The notes beneath the pieces were generated by a model. It was not told the DNA's origin. It saw nothing but the letters and a program-made list of their open reading frames with translations, and searched no databases. Source: Streptomyces griseoviridis (GTDB lineage: Bacteria > Actinomycetota > Actinomycetes > Streptomycetales > Streptomycetaceae). From it: a stretch of DNA of 64,000 nt. Below, piece by piece: positions 52,301 through 61,400 of the stretch. The stretch covers positions 372,001 to 436,000 of the forward strand of contig NZ_CP029078.1 in assembly GCF_005222485.1 (NCBI RefSeq). The letters run 5' to 3'. The position numbers and the translations under genes are program-made. How positions within the stretch are numbered: position 1 is the stretch's first letter; each line of letters starts with the position of its first letter.

Positions 52301-55300
52301 CGGCGGCATCGGGGTCGGCGGGCTCGGGTTCCGGGTGTTCGAGGAGCAGATGGGCGTTGGTGCCGCCGATGCCGAAGCTGCTCACGGCGGCCACCCGGGG
52401 GCGGCCGGCTGGCCAGGGTTCGGCGGTGACCGGGACGCGGAACGGGCCGTCCTCGATCTCCGGGTTGAGCCGGTCGAAGTCGGCGGTGGGCGGGACGGTC
52501 CCGTGGTGCACGGCGAGCACCGCGCGCACCAGGCCGACGACACCGGCCGCCGCGCCCAGGTGCCCGATCTGGCTCTTGACCGACGACAGCGCGACCCGGG
52601 CGTCGTCGGCGAGTCCGTACGCCTGGCGCAGCGCGGCGGCCTCGACGGGGTCGCCGAGCCGGGTGCCGGTGCCGTGCGCCTCGACGTAGCCGAGGTCGGC
52701 GCCGGTGCGTCCGCTGCGGTCGAGGGCGGCGCGCAGCGCGGCACGCTGTCCGGCGAGCGCGGGGGCGCTGTAACTCATCTTGTCCGCGCCGTCGTTGTTG
52801 ACGGCCGAGCCGGTGACGACGGCGTACACGGTGTCGCCGTCGCGGCGGGCGGCGGCGAGCGGTTTGAGGACGACCACGCCGGTGCCGCTGGCTCCGACGG
52901 TGCCCTCGGCGTCCGCGCTGAAGGGCCGGCAGTGGCCGTCGGGCGAGAAGATGTGCTGCGGCCGGTAGGGGTAGCCGTCGGTCAGCTCGGGGTCGACGAG
53001 GACGCCGCCGACGAGCATCACGTCGGCGTCGCCCTGGCGCAGCGCGCCGACCGCGAGGTGGACGCCGAGGAGGGAGCTGGAGCAGGCGGACTGGACGGTG
53101 AACGCCGGTCCGGTGAGCCCGAGATGGTAGGCGGCCTTGGTGGCGAGGAAGTCCTTCTCGTGGTGCAGGGCGAGCCGGAAGGTGTCGGGCAGCGCGTCCG
53201 GGTCCGCGTCGCGCAGCAGGCGCTGGAAGTAGGTGTTCTCGCCGCAGGAGGCGATCAGGCCGATCCGTTGTCCGGTGGGGGCGCCGAGTCCCGCGTGGCT
53301 GAGGGCCTCGACGCAGTTCATGAGGAGCTGGCGCTGTTGCGGGTCCATCAGCCGCGCCTCGTTCGGGCTGATGGTGAAGCGGGCCGGGTCGAAGGCGAGG
53401 GGGTCGGCCAACTGGCTGCGGACGCCGACGAGTCCGTCGGCCGCGTCGAAGTGCTCCATGCCCCGGCGGCCGGTGGTGACGAGGTCCCAGAAGGCGGCGA
53501 GGTCGGGGGCGCCCGGCAGCCGTACGGCCATGCCGATGACGGCGACGGGCTCGTCGGTGAGCCGTGGGCGGGTCGGCGGTGCCGGTGCGGCCGGTTCGGC
53601 GGGGGCCTCGGGGGCGGCCTGCCCTGTGACGAGCCCGGCCAGCGCGCGGAGCGTGACGTGCTCGAACAAGTCCGGTACGGAGAACGGGAGATCGCCCTCG
53701 CCCGCGCAGCGCAGTTGGAAGCGCATCAGGTCGAGGCTGGTGGCACCGGCGTCGAAGAACCTCTGGTCGACGGCGACGGTCCGGCCGGTCACGGACTCGA
53801 AGAGGTCGGTCAGCCGTCGTTCGAGCGGGGAGAGCGCGCCGCCCGTCGCGGCGGCCGTCAGCAGCTCGCGGCCGGGGGCGGTGAGGGCCGCGCGCCGGTC
53901 CAGTTTGCCGCTCGGGGTGCGCGGCAGGTCGGCCACCAGACGGTACCGGGCGATCCGCACATAGGCCGGGAGCAGGCCGACGAGGTGGGCGGCGAGGCCG
54001 GCGGGTTCCGGGTCGGGACCCTGGCACGCCAGGACGGCGACGAGCAGCCCGTCGGTGACGGCGGCGACGGCGCCGGCGATCCCGGGGTACTGGAGCAGCG
54101 CGGCCTCGATCTGGCCCAGTTCCAGCCGGTGGCCGCCCAGTTTGACCTGGCCGTCGTCGCGGCCCGCGTAGTGCAGCAGGCCCTGCCGGTCGAAGCGGGC
54201 CAGGTCGCCGGTGCGGTAGAGGGTGCCGAGGGCGGGGTCCTCGACGAACCGGGCGTGGTGGTCGGCGGGGTCGCCGAGGTAGCAGCGGCCCGCCATCGGG
54301 CCGCCGATGAGGAGGTCGCCGGTGACGCCGGGCGGCACGGGGAGCCCCGCCTCGTCGACGACCCGCAGGACGGCGCCCGCCACCGGGTGGCCGATCGCCG
54401 GGCGCGTGGGCCAGTCGGCGGGGTCGCCTTGGAGGCGCAGCGCGCTGACGACATGGGTCTCGGTCGGACCGTAGTGGTTGAACAGGCTTGCCTTGCGCGG
54501 CAGTTCGGCGAACCAGCGGCGGATGGCGTCGGTGCAGACCAACTGCTCCCCGGCGGTGACGACTTCGCGGAGCCTTGAGGGGTAGAGGCCCGCGCGCGTG
54601 CCGTGTTCGGCGAGCAGTTGCAGGGCCACGTAGGGCAGGAAGATCCGTTCCGCTCCGCCGCTCTCCAGTTCCCGCAGCAGGGTGGGCACGTCCTGCCGCC
54701 AGGCCGGTCTGACCAGGCGCAGTTCGCCGCCCGAGCAGAGGGTGGTGAGGATCTCCTGGAAGGAGACGTCGAAGGAGAGCATGGAGAACTGCTGGGTGAC
54801 GGCGGGCCGTTCGAGGCCGCCGTCGGTGCGCTGCCAGGTCAGCAGGTTGCACAGGGTGCGGTCGGGGACCTGGACGCCCTTGGGGGTGCCGGTGGAGCCG
54901 GAGGTGAACAGCGTGTACAGCGGGCGCAGTCCCCCATGGGCGGGGGCGGCCTGGGCGGGTGGCGGGGCGTCGGCGAGGGTCAGGGGGTGGCGGGGCAGCG
55001 TGGGCGGGGCGAGGGTGTCGAGGACGTCGAGGTCCGCGGGGGCGGCCAGCACGCAGAGCGGCTGTGCCTGGTCGAGGACGTGGCGGAGCAGGGCCGGCGG
55101 GTAGGCGGGGTCGAGGGGGACGACGGTCAGGTTGAGGCGGGCCGCCGCGAGGACGGCCACGATGTGTTCCACGGAGGGCTGGAGGTAGAGGGCGACGGCG
55201 GCGGGCGCCGCCGGGTCCGCGGGGGCGAGTGCGCTCAGGGTGGCCGCCAACGCGTGGGCCTGCGCGTCGAGTTCGGCGTAGGTGAGGGTGGTGGCTCCGA

Positions 55301-58300
55301 GGGTGACGGCGGGGGCGTCGGGGGTGCGGGCGGCCTGGCGGGCGAAGCCGTCGGCGACGGTGGTGAAGTCCGGTTCGGTCGCGGCGGCGCGGCCGGGCTC
55401 GGGCAGGGCCTCGCGGTAGGGGGCGACGAGGTCGCGCAGGGTGGCGCCGGTGTCGGCGGTGAGGTGGTCGAGGGCGTCGCGGAAGAGGCGGGCGGCGGCT
55501 TCGGCGCGCTCGGTGCCGAGGTCGTCCCGGTACTCCCAGAGGCAGTCGAACCCGGCGTCGTGCTCGACCACCGAGAGGGTGAGGGCGCACTTGGCGCCGA
55601 GCGGCTCGGGCCAGCGCTGCCGTATCTCACAGCCGTCGAACTCCAGTGCGGAGATCTCGGTGTTCTCCAGCACGAAGAGGTAGTCGAAGAGCGGGGTGCG
55701 CTCGCGCAGCGCCGGCTGTGCGAGGACGTCCGCGAGGGCGACCTCCTGTCCGTGCAGGACGGTGCGTACGGTGTCGGCGTGGGCGGTGAGGTGGGCGGCG
55801 AGGGAGTCGTCGGGCCGGGCGACGAGGTCGAGCAGGACGGTGTTGGCGAACATGCCCACGGCGTCGGCGAACTCGGGGCGCGGCCGGTTCGCCACCGGGG
55901 CGGCGATCAGGGGCCTGGTCTGGCCGGTCACGCCGTACAGGCTCGCGGTGAACGCGGAGACCAGGAGCTGGAACCGGGTGAGGCCGAGGTCGGCGGCGCG
56001 GCGGTCGAGGGCGGTGCGGCGGACCAGGTCGAGCGAGGTGCGCAGCAGCCGCGCGCCTGGCCTGCCCCGCGTCTCGGGGGCGGGCAGCGCGGGCGACGGC
56101 TGCGGAGCGTCGTCGTAGTGGGCGAGCAGGCGGGTGCGGTGCTCGCGGTAGGCGGGAGTGTCGTGCCACTCCCGCTGCCAGCGGGCGAAGTCGAGGGGCG
56201 TGGTGCCCGGCGCCCGGTGGTGGTCCTGGTCGGCGTAGGCGGCGCCGAGGTCGCGGAAGAGGAGGTTGAGGGACCAGCCGTCGACGGCCGCGTGGTGCAG
56301 GTGCAGGAGCAGCAGGCCGCCGTCGGCGCGCTCGGCCCAGCCGGCCCGCAGCATCCGGGGCTCGGCGAGGTCGAAGCGGTGGGCGAAGAAGCGGTCGGCG
56401 GTCTGCTGCCACCGCTCCCCCGGCCGGCTCTCGCACGGCTGCCAGGGGTCGTAGGGTTCCTCGGTGCGCTGGAGCAGGCCGTCCGGGGTGGGGACCAGGC
56501 GGGTGCGCAGGGCGGGGTGGGCGGCGACCAGGGCGCGCAGCGCGCGGCGCAGGGCCGCCGGGTCGAGGGCGCCGGTGACCCTGAGGACGAGGGGGACGTC
56601 GTAGGAGCGGTCCTCGGGGTCGCGCAGCTGCTGCAACCAGAGGCGTTCCTGCTCGCTGGTGGCCGGTGCGACGGGTTCGGCGGGCGCCGGTGGCACCGGC
56701 GGGTGGTGGCCCGCGTCGGCGCCGGGGGCGTGGACGGCGTCGGCGAGGGCGGCGAAGTCGGCCCGCAGCACGAGGTCCTGAGGCAGGTCGACGGCGAAGC
56801 GGCGCAGGATCGCGAAGCGGAAGCGCAGCGCCTTGAGGGAGTCGCCGCCGCTGGGTATCCAGCGGTCGTCGGGGCGCAGGGCGCCGACGGCGAGGATCTC
56901 CTCGGCGATCTCCAGCACCGGCCGCTGTGCGTCGGTGACCGGGACGGCGGTGTCGCGGGTGGCGCGCCAGGGGGCGCCCGCGTCGCGCAGCAGGGCGGCC
57001 CGGTCGACCTTGCCGTTGGGGGTGAGCGGGAGGGCGGTGACGCGGTGGGTGTGGTGGGGGCGCATGTAGGCGGGCAGCGCGGCGGTGAGGTGGCGTTCCC
57101 AGGCGTCGAGGGCGAGGTCGTCGTCGGCGACGAGGAAGGCCAGCAGTTCGTTGCGGCCGTCCGGGTCGCGCCGGGTGCACACGTACGCCTGGCGGACGGC
57201 GGGCAGGGTGAGGATCTGCCGTTCCACCTCGCCGGGTTCGATGCGGAAGCCGCGCACCTTGACCTGCCGGTCGGCGCGGCCGACGTAGCTGATCCGCCCT
57301 CGGGTGTCCTGGCGCACCAGGTCGCCGGTGCGGTACCAGCGGCGCTCGGTGCCGTCGGTGTCCGGGAGGTGGACGAAGGCGCGTCGGGTCTGTTCGGGGA
57401 GGTTGCGGTAGCCGCGTGCCAACGCCGGTCCGCTGAGCAGGAGTTCGCCCATCTCGTCGGGTCGCGCGGGGTGGCCCTCGGCGGTGCGGACCAGGACGCG
57501 GGTGCCGGCGAGGGGGGTGCCGACGGGGATGGACTCGCCGTCGAAGTCGGGCGGGATGGGGTGGCAGAGCGCGAACGTCGTCGCCTCGGTGGGCCCGTAG
57601 ACGTTGTGCAGGACGGTGCCCGATCCGGCGTTGGTCCGGTACCAGCGCCGGATCAGGCGGGAGTTGACCTGTTCGCCGCCGACCAGGACCTGGCCGACGC
57701 CGGCGAAGCAGTCGGGCACCTGTTCGAAGACGGTGTTGAAGAGGGCGACGGTGATGAAGAGGATGTCGACCCGGCGCTCGCGCAGGACGGCCGCGAGCCG
57801 GTCGGGGCTGTGCGCCTGGGTGTCGTCGAGCACGACGCAGGCGCCGCCGGTGAGCAGCGGGGTCCACACCTCGAAGCTGAGGGCGTCGAAGGCCGGGTTG
57901 GAGAGACAGCCGAAGCGGGCGCCGGGCCGCAGGTCGAGGTAGCCGGGCCCGGCGAGCCGCAGCACGCCCTCGTCGGTGACCTCGACGCCCTTGGGGCGGC
58001 CGGTGGAGCCCGAGGTGTAGAAGACGAACGCCGTCCGGGGGTCGGCGGGCAGGTCCCGCGCGCCGGTCCGCCCGCCGGGGTCGGCGGTCTCGGGTTCCTC
58101 CGGTCCGAGGAGCAGGTCGGCGTGGACTCCGCCGGTGTGCCCGGTGGTTCCGTCGTGGACGACGGTGACGGCGCCCGAGTCGTCGAGGATGTGCCGTTGC
58201 CGCTCGGGCGGGCTGAGCCGGTCGAGCGGGACGACGGTGGCGCCGGCCCGGCGGATGCCGAGCATCACGCAGACCAGACGCCAGGAGCGGGGCAGGCAGA

Positions 58301-58499
58301 CGGCGACGGCCTGGCCCGCGAGGACTCCGCGGGCCCGCAGCCGGGCGGCGACCCGGGCGCTGAGCCGGTCGAGTCCGGCGTAGTCGAGGGTCTGGTCGCC
58401 GTCCTCGACGGCGACGGCGGCCGGGGTGCGGCGGGCCTGGTCGAGGACGGCGGCGGCGAGGGGGGAGAGCGCGGCGGCGGGGGCGGGCGGGGTGTGCAT
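49311..58499 (-). CDS. NRPS-PKS hybrid: A-PCP-C-A-PCP-KS-KR-ACP-TE (no AT)
   Basis: A 3062-aa megasynthase. A1 about 10-500 (YTSGSTGRPKG 161-171, NGKVDR 495-500); PCP1 about 522-590 (S554); C about 610-1030 (HHAAVDG 735-741); A2 about 1045-1540; PCP2 about 1555-1625 (S1588); KS about 1648-2055 (Cys1806, His1942, His1980); KR about 2270-2700 (GGTGGIG 2491-2497, Tyr2625, Asn2629); ACP about 2735-2800 (S2763); TE about 2820-3050 (GWSFG, S2895; His3031). The KS is followed by a short linker and Pro/Ala-rich filler, with no acyltransferase. My hand-read pocket codes are DAFFLGVTF for A1 (hydrophobic, Ile/Val-like) and DVQFVAHVV for A2 (proline-like). Predicted unit: Xaa-Pro extended by one ketoreduced malonate. 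Its ATG overlaps the upstream NRPS stop by one base. Confidence 0.93.
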   Translation of the reverse strand: MHTPPAPAAALSPLAAAVLDQARRTPAAVAVEDGDQTLDYAGLDRLSARVAARLRARGVLAGQAVAVCLPRSWRLVCVMLGIRRAGATVVPLDRLSPPERQRHILDDSGAVTVVHDGTTGHTGGVHADLLLGPEEPETADPGGRTGARDLPADPRTAFVFYTSGSTGRPKGVEVTDEGVLRLAGPGYLDLRPGARFGCLSNPAFDALSFEVWTPLLTGGACVVLDDTQAHSPDRLAAVLRERRVDILFITVALFNTVFEQVPDCFAGVGQVLVGGEQVNSRLIRRWYRTNAGSGTVLHNVYGPTEATTFALCHPIPPDFDGESIPVGTPLAGTRVLVRTAEGHPARPDEMGELLLSGPALARGYRNLPEQTRRAFVHLPDTDGTERRWYRTGDLVRQDTRGRISYVGRADRQVKVRGFRIEPGEVERQILTLPAVRQAYVCTRRDPDGRNELLAFLVADDDLALDAWERHLTAALPAYMRPHHTHRVTALPLTPNGKVDRAALLRDAGAPWRATRDTAVPVTDAQRPVLEIAEEILAVGALRPDDRWIPSGGDSLKALRFRFAILRRFAVDLPQDLVLRADFAALADAVHAPGADAGHHPPVPPAPAEPVAPATSEQERLWLQQLRDPEDRSYDVPLVLRVTGALDPAALRRALRALVAAHPALRTRLVPTPDGLLQRTEEPYDPWQPCESRPGERWQQTADRFFAHRFDLAEPRMLRAGWAERADGGLLLLHLHHAAVDGWSLNLLFRDLGAAYADQDHHRAPGTTPLDFARWQREWHDTPAYREHRTRLLAHYDDAPQPSPALPAPETRGRPGARLLRTSLDLVRRTALDRRAADLGLTRFQLLVSAFTASLYGVTGQTRPLIAAPVANRPRPEFADAVGMFANTVLLDLVARPDDSLAAHLTAHADTVRTVLHGQEVALADVLAQPALRERTPLFDYLFVLENTEISALEFDGCEIRQRWPEPLGAKCALTLSVVEHDAGFDCLWEYRDDLGTERAEAAARLFRDALDHLTADTGATLRDLVAPYREALPEPGRAAATEPDFTTVADGFARQAARTPDAPAVTLGATTLTYAELDAQAHALAATLSALAPADPAAPAAVALYLQPSVEHIVAVLAAARLNLTVVPLDPAYPPALLRHVLDQAQPLCVLAAPADLDVLDTLAPPTLPRHPLTLADAPPPAQAAPAHGGLRPLYTLFTSGSTGTPKGVQVPDRTLCNLLTWQRTDGGLERPAVTQQFSMLSFDVSFQEILTTLCSGGELRLVRPAWRQDVPTLLRELESGGAERIFLPYVALQLLAEHGTRAGLYPSRLREVVTAGEQLVCTDAIRRWFAELPRKASLFNHYGPTETHVVSALRLQGDPADWPTRPAIGHPVAGAVLRVVDEAGLPVPPGVTGDLLIGGPMAGRCYLGDPADHHARFVEDPALGTLYRTGDLARFDRQGLLHYAGRDDGQVKLGGHRLELGQIEAALLQYPGIAGAVAAVTDGLLVAVLACQGPDPEPAGLAAHLVGLLPAYVRIARYRLVADLPRTPSGKLDRRAALTAPGRELLTAAATGGALSPLERRLTDLFESVTGRTVAVDQRFFDAGATSLDLMRFQLRCAGEGDLPFSVPDLFEHVTLRALAGLVTGQAAPEAPAEPAAPAPPTRPRLTDEPVAVIGMAVRLPGAPDLAAFWDLVTTGRRGMEHFDAADGLVGVRSQLADPLAFDPARFTISPNEARLMDPQQRQLLMNCVEALSHAGLGAPTGQRIGLIASCGENTYFQRLLRDADPDALPDTFRLALHHEKDFLATKAAYHLGLTGPAFTVQSACSSSLLGVHLAVGALRQGDADVMLVGGVLVDPELTDGYPYRPQHIFSPDGHCRPFSADAEGTVGASGTGVVVLKPLAAARRDGDTVYAVVTGSAVNNDGADKMSYSAPALAGQRAALRAALDRSGRTGADLGYVEAHGTGTRLGDPVEAAALRQAYGLADDARVALSSVKSQIGHLGAAAGVVGLVRAVLAVHHGTVPPTADFDRLNPEIEDGPFRVPVTAEPWPAGRPRVAAVSSFGIGGTNAHLLLEHPEPEPADPDAAAPAPAEPVPCLLLSAGSETALRADAHRIADYLQAHPDTYPRVLRHLSHGRPALAHRAAAVCPDADSAVAWLRSPIPVTAPTPATAPPAGQLDPHALAAAWTAGHTPDRPAAPAPAPWDFPPPAFDTAVHDFPRAPRPTATAPHAPDDLTPSGAPGTTATARHQPAEPTAHTPDDPPSVRLPAGRWLHQPLWTRLRRARTGARNAPRTAVVTTPTGTDGETWRFLERHYGRVVTVRAGTAFTRLDDDRYEADPGDPEHLAALLDRVTAPGTAVDWLHTLPLALDGALTVAALETAQRACLDTVAALARAVADLPESRRPRLWLLSHQAQPVTGTVRTPEAGLLAAALDVPRQELGVSPRWADLPGPRPADWAAHLADLLLDDTLTAQETALRDGYWWRRTLQPVPVPDALAPTIRTAAPGTHLVLGGTGGIGATLAARLLEHPGNRVVLLARGAAVPDALRAVADRVTLVSADLATEDPGTIADRLAPHLDDLAGIVHAAGTAAGGLLARREPSAARRTTAAKLRGALLVERLIAEHDPDYALSCSSTAARFGGVGQFDYAAANACLDAYAHYTPPGGDDATVRMSVGWDVWREVGMAEHALRTDARHQLHLAVGLTPEEGAAVFERALHLQLPYLMANTTDPADARAFYEPAPAARQAAPAPRVTDPTADLTEVLLGLLGVTAVDPHAPLYDLGADSLTLLELLDEVKRRFDTDIDLARLSHRVSLAEILGHLGAAERGREPVDVEVWQHGRGPDVLCLLHPVGGDILAYRPLVGALPDDLTVCLIADPALRDPDLPARTLTARAEHYLAAVRARFPEPGRRLRLAGWSFGAWTALSMAAHAEAQGAAVAAVHLIDPPPPHAGRRLAGYDEDQVDAVFARELTGNGGGLPESGRAYAERLARCCRANLAAMAEHRLPRLDATPATVFLADRPVDEGLLAPDPTAPGDWDAHLPHLTGVHRIDADHYGIVAAPRVAEIAAALAAAPPARLPHPAGRP

Positions 58500-61400
58500 C
58501 ACGCCTCCCCCGCCGACGCCGCGGCGGGCGTCCGTCCGGCCCGCGGTGGTGCGTGGTGGGCGAGTTCGGCGGCGAGCAGCGCGCCGACCCGGGCGGTCTC
58601 GTCGCCCTCCAGGATCTCCCAGTGGTCGCACTCCATCGTCTCGACGAGGAAGTCGCCGTGCGCGCGCCGCCGCCAGAAGGCCCGGACCTCGGCGTGCTCG
58701 GGGGTGTCGACGGCGTCGGGCACGGCCTGGGCGAGGATCGTCCGGGCGGGTGAGGCGGCCGGGACGTGTGCGCGGGCGGTGAGCCGGTTGTGGTTGTAGA
58801 GGCGGAAGTAGCGGTCGACCTGGGCGTCGTCGATGCCGGGGTACATCCCGTTGAACCTCACGAGTTTGTCGCGGAACTCGGCTTCGTCGACCGGCGCGAT
58901 CGCCTCCCTGGCGGCGGGGTCGTCGGTGGCCTGGGTGTCGAGCAGGACGACGCTGACGTCCGTGCGTCCGGCGCGGTGCAGCAGCCGTCCCATCGCGTGG
59001 GCGACGAGGCCGCCGTAGGAGAGGCCGGTCAGCACGAGCGGTCCCTCGCCGAGGGGTTCGAGGAGGCCGAGGTAGGTCTCGGCCATGGCCTCCACGGTGG
59101 GCAGGACCTCCTCGCCCGGGTTCACGCCGGGTGACTGGATGCCGTACAGGCCGGTGTCTTCGGGCAGGTGGGCGGCGAGCGGGAGGTAGCAGAAGGCGGT
59201 GCCGCCCGCGGGGTGGACGCAGACCACCCGGGGTCCTGTGCCGGGGCGGAACTCGATGAGGCTGCCGGGGGCGCGGTCGGCACCGTCCTCGCGCAGCAGC
59301 GCGCCGAGCGCCTCGATGGTCGGCCGCACCATGACCTCGGCGACCGGCAGCCGGCGGCCGAAGGTCTCGCCGACGTCGTGCGCCATCTTGATGGCGGAGA
59401 GCGATGTGCCGCCGAGGTCGAAGAAGTTGTCGCTCACCCCGATGTCCGGGTGGAGCAGGATGCCCTGCCATATCCGGTACAGGGCGTGTTCTATGTGGTC
59501 GCGCGGGCTCGCCGTGTTGACCTGGTCGGAGGTCCGCTCGTGCGCCAGGCTCAGCAGGGCGGCGCGGTCGACCTTGCCGCTGCGGTTGAGCGGGAGGGTC
59601 TCCAGGTCGACGACGACGGCCGGGATCATGTAGTCGGGCAGGGAGCGGGCGAGCGCGGCCCGCGGGTCGGCGAGGGCGGGCGTGTCGCCGCGGCCGACGC
59701 CGGCCACGAGGCGGGGCTGGCCCGCGGTGTCGCGGTCGACGAGGACGACGGCCTCGCGGACCCCGTCGAGGGCGGTCAGCGCGGCCTCGACCTCGGCGGG
59801 CTCGATCCGGAAGCCGCGCAGTTTGACCTGGTCGTCGGCGCGGCCCGCGTAGTGGGCGTGGCCGTCCTCGTCCCAGCGGGCGAGGTCGCCGGTGCGGTAG
59901 ACGCGGGCGCCGGGCACGAACGGGTCGGGCAGGAAGCGCTCCTCGGTGAGGTCGGGCCGGTTCAGGTAGCCGCGGGCCAGGGACGCGCCGCTCAGGTACA
60001 CCTCCCCCACGACGCCTGGCGGCACCGGCTGCATCCGGGCGTCGAGGAGGTAGAGGCGGGTGCCGGGCAGCGGGCGGCCGATCGGGCAGGGGCGTTCGAG
60101 GGGGCGGAAGTCGTAGTGGGCGGTGCTGTAGAGGGTCGCCTCGGTGGGGCCGTAGCCGAAGGTGACGCGCAGTCCCGGCAGCAGCCGCGTCATCCGGTGC
60201 AGGGCCGCCTCGGTGAGGGATTCGACGCCGGTCAGCAGCTTGCGCAGCGGCAGGTCCCGGAGCCTGGTCGCGGGGTCCTCGTCGATCCACCGGACGTACG
60301 CGGGCGGCAGGAACGCCTGGGTGACGGCGTGTTCGCGCATCCAGGCGAGCAAAGCGCCGGGGTCGCCGCGCAGTTCCTCCGGGACGATGTGCACGGTGCC
60401 GCCGGTGGTGAGCGGCAGCAGCAGTTCGTGCACGGAGGCGTCGAAGCCGATGCTGGACCAGGCCGAGCCGATCTCGCCCGGTTCGGTGCCCATCCGGTCG
60501 TGCCAGGTGGCGAAGAGGTTGAGGACGCTGCGGTGCTCGACGGCGACGCCCTTGGGCCGTCCCGTGGAGCCGGAGGTGAAGATCACGTACGCGAGCCGGT
60601 CGGGCGCGTGCGGCACGCCGGCGGGCGGCCGGTCGTCCGCGGTCCCCTCGGCCGTGACGGCGGCGAGGTCGAGCCAGTGCGCGGGGCGGGCGTCGGCGGG
60701 GTGGTCGCTGAGGACGACGGGGCAGCGGGCGTCCTCGACCATCGCGGTGAGCCGCTCGGCGGGCTGGCCGGGGTCGAGCGGGAGGTAGGCGGCGCCCGCC
60801 TTGAGGATGCCGAGGATGGCGACGGTCAGATCGCGGGTGCGGCGCGCGTGCAGGCCCACGACGTCGCCCGGACGGACCTCGCGGGCGGTCAGGGCGTGCG
60901 CGAGCCGGTTGGCGGCGCGGTCGAGCGTGCCGTAGTCGAGGGAGCGGTCGCGGTCCACGACGGCGGTGCGGGTGGGGTGTTCACGGGCCCGCGCCTCGAA
61001 GAGGGCGGTGAGGGAGGGGGCGGCGCGCAGGGCGGTCGCGGTCGGGTCGGCGGGCGCGGGTGCCGCCTCGGCGGCGTCGCCCGCCTCGATGAGCCGCAGC
61101 CGCGCGTCCGGCGCCATCAGCTCCAGGGTGCGGATGTCGCGGCCCGGGTGCCGGGTCATGTCGGTGAACAGGTGGCGCAGGTGCACGGCCCAGCGCTCGA
61201 CGGCGGGGGCGTCGAACAGCGCGGTCGCGTAGTCGAGTTGGCAGCTCAGGCGGCCCTCGGAGACGGCCGCCGCCAGGGCGAGGTCGAACTTGGCGGGGGC
61301 GTCCTCGATGGCGAGCGGCTCGATTTGCACGCCGTCCAGCCGCATCAGGCCGTACCGGTCGGGGACCCAGGCCAGCATGGTCTGGAACAGCGGGGAGTGG

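Noticed and set aside
49248..54578. Very long plus-strand open frames through the NRPS region (up to 1776 aa)
   Set aside because: They are antisense shadows of high-GC coding sequence: Gly/Val/Glu/Arg-rich, no domains, while the minus strand shows complete NRPS/PKS motifs throughout.
58500..60290. In-frame extension of the NRPS-PKS hybrid upstream of 58499 (3659 aa in total)
   Set aside because: The extra N-terminal residues are Arg/Pro-rich out-of-frame readings of the upstream NRPS TE and A domains. The real start is the ATG overlapping the upstream stop.
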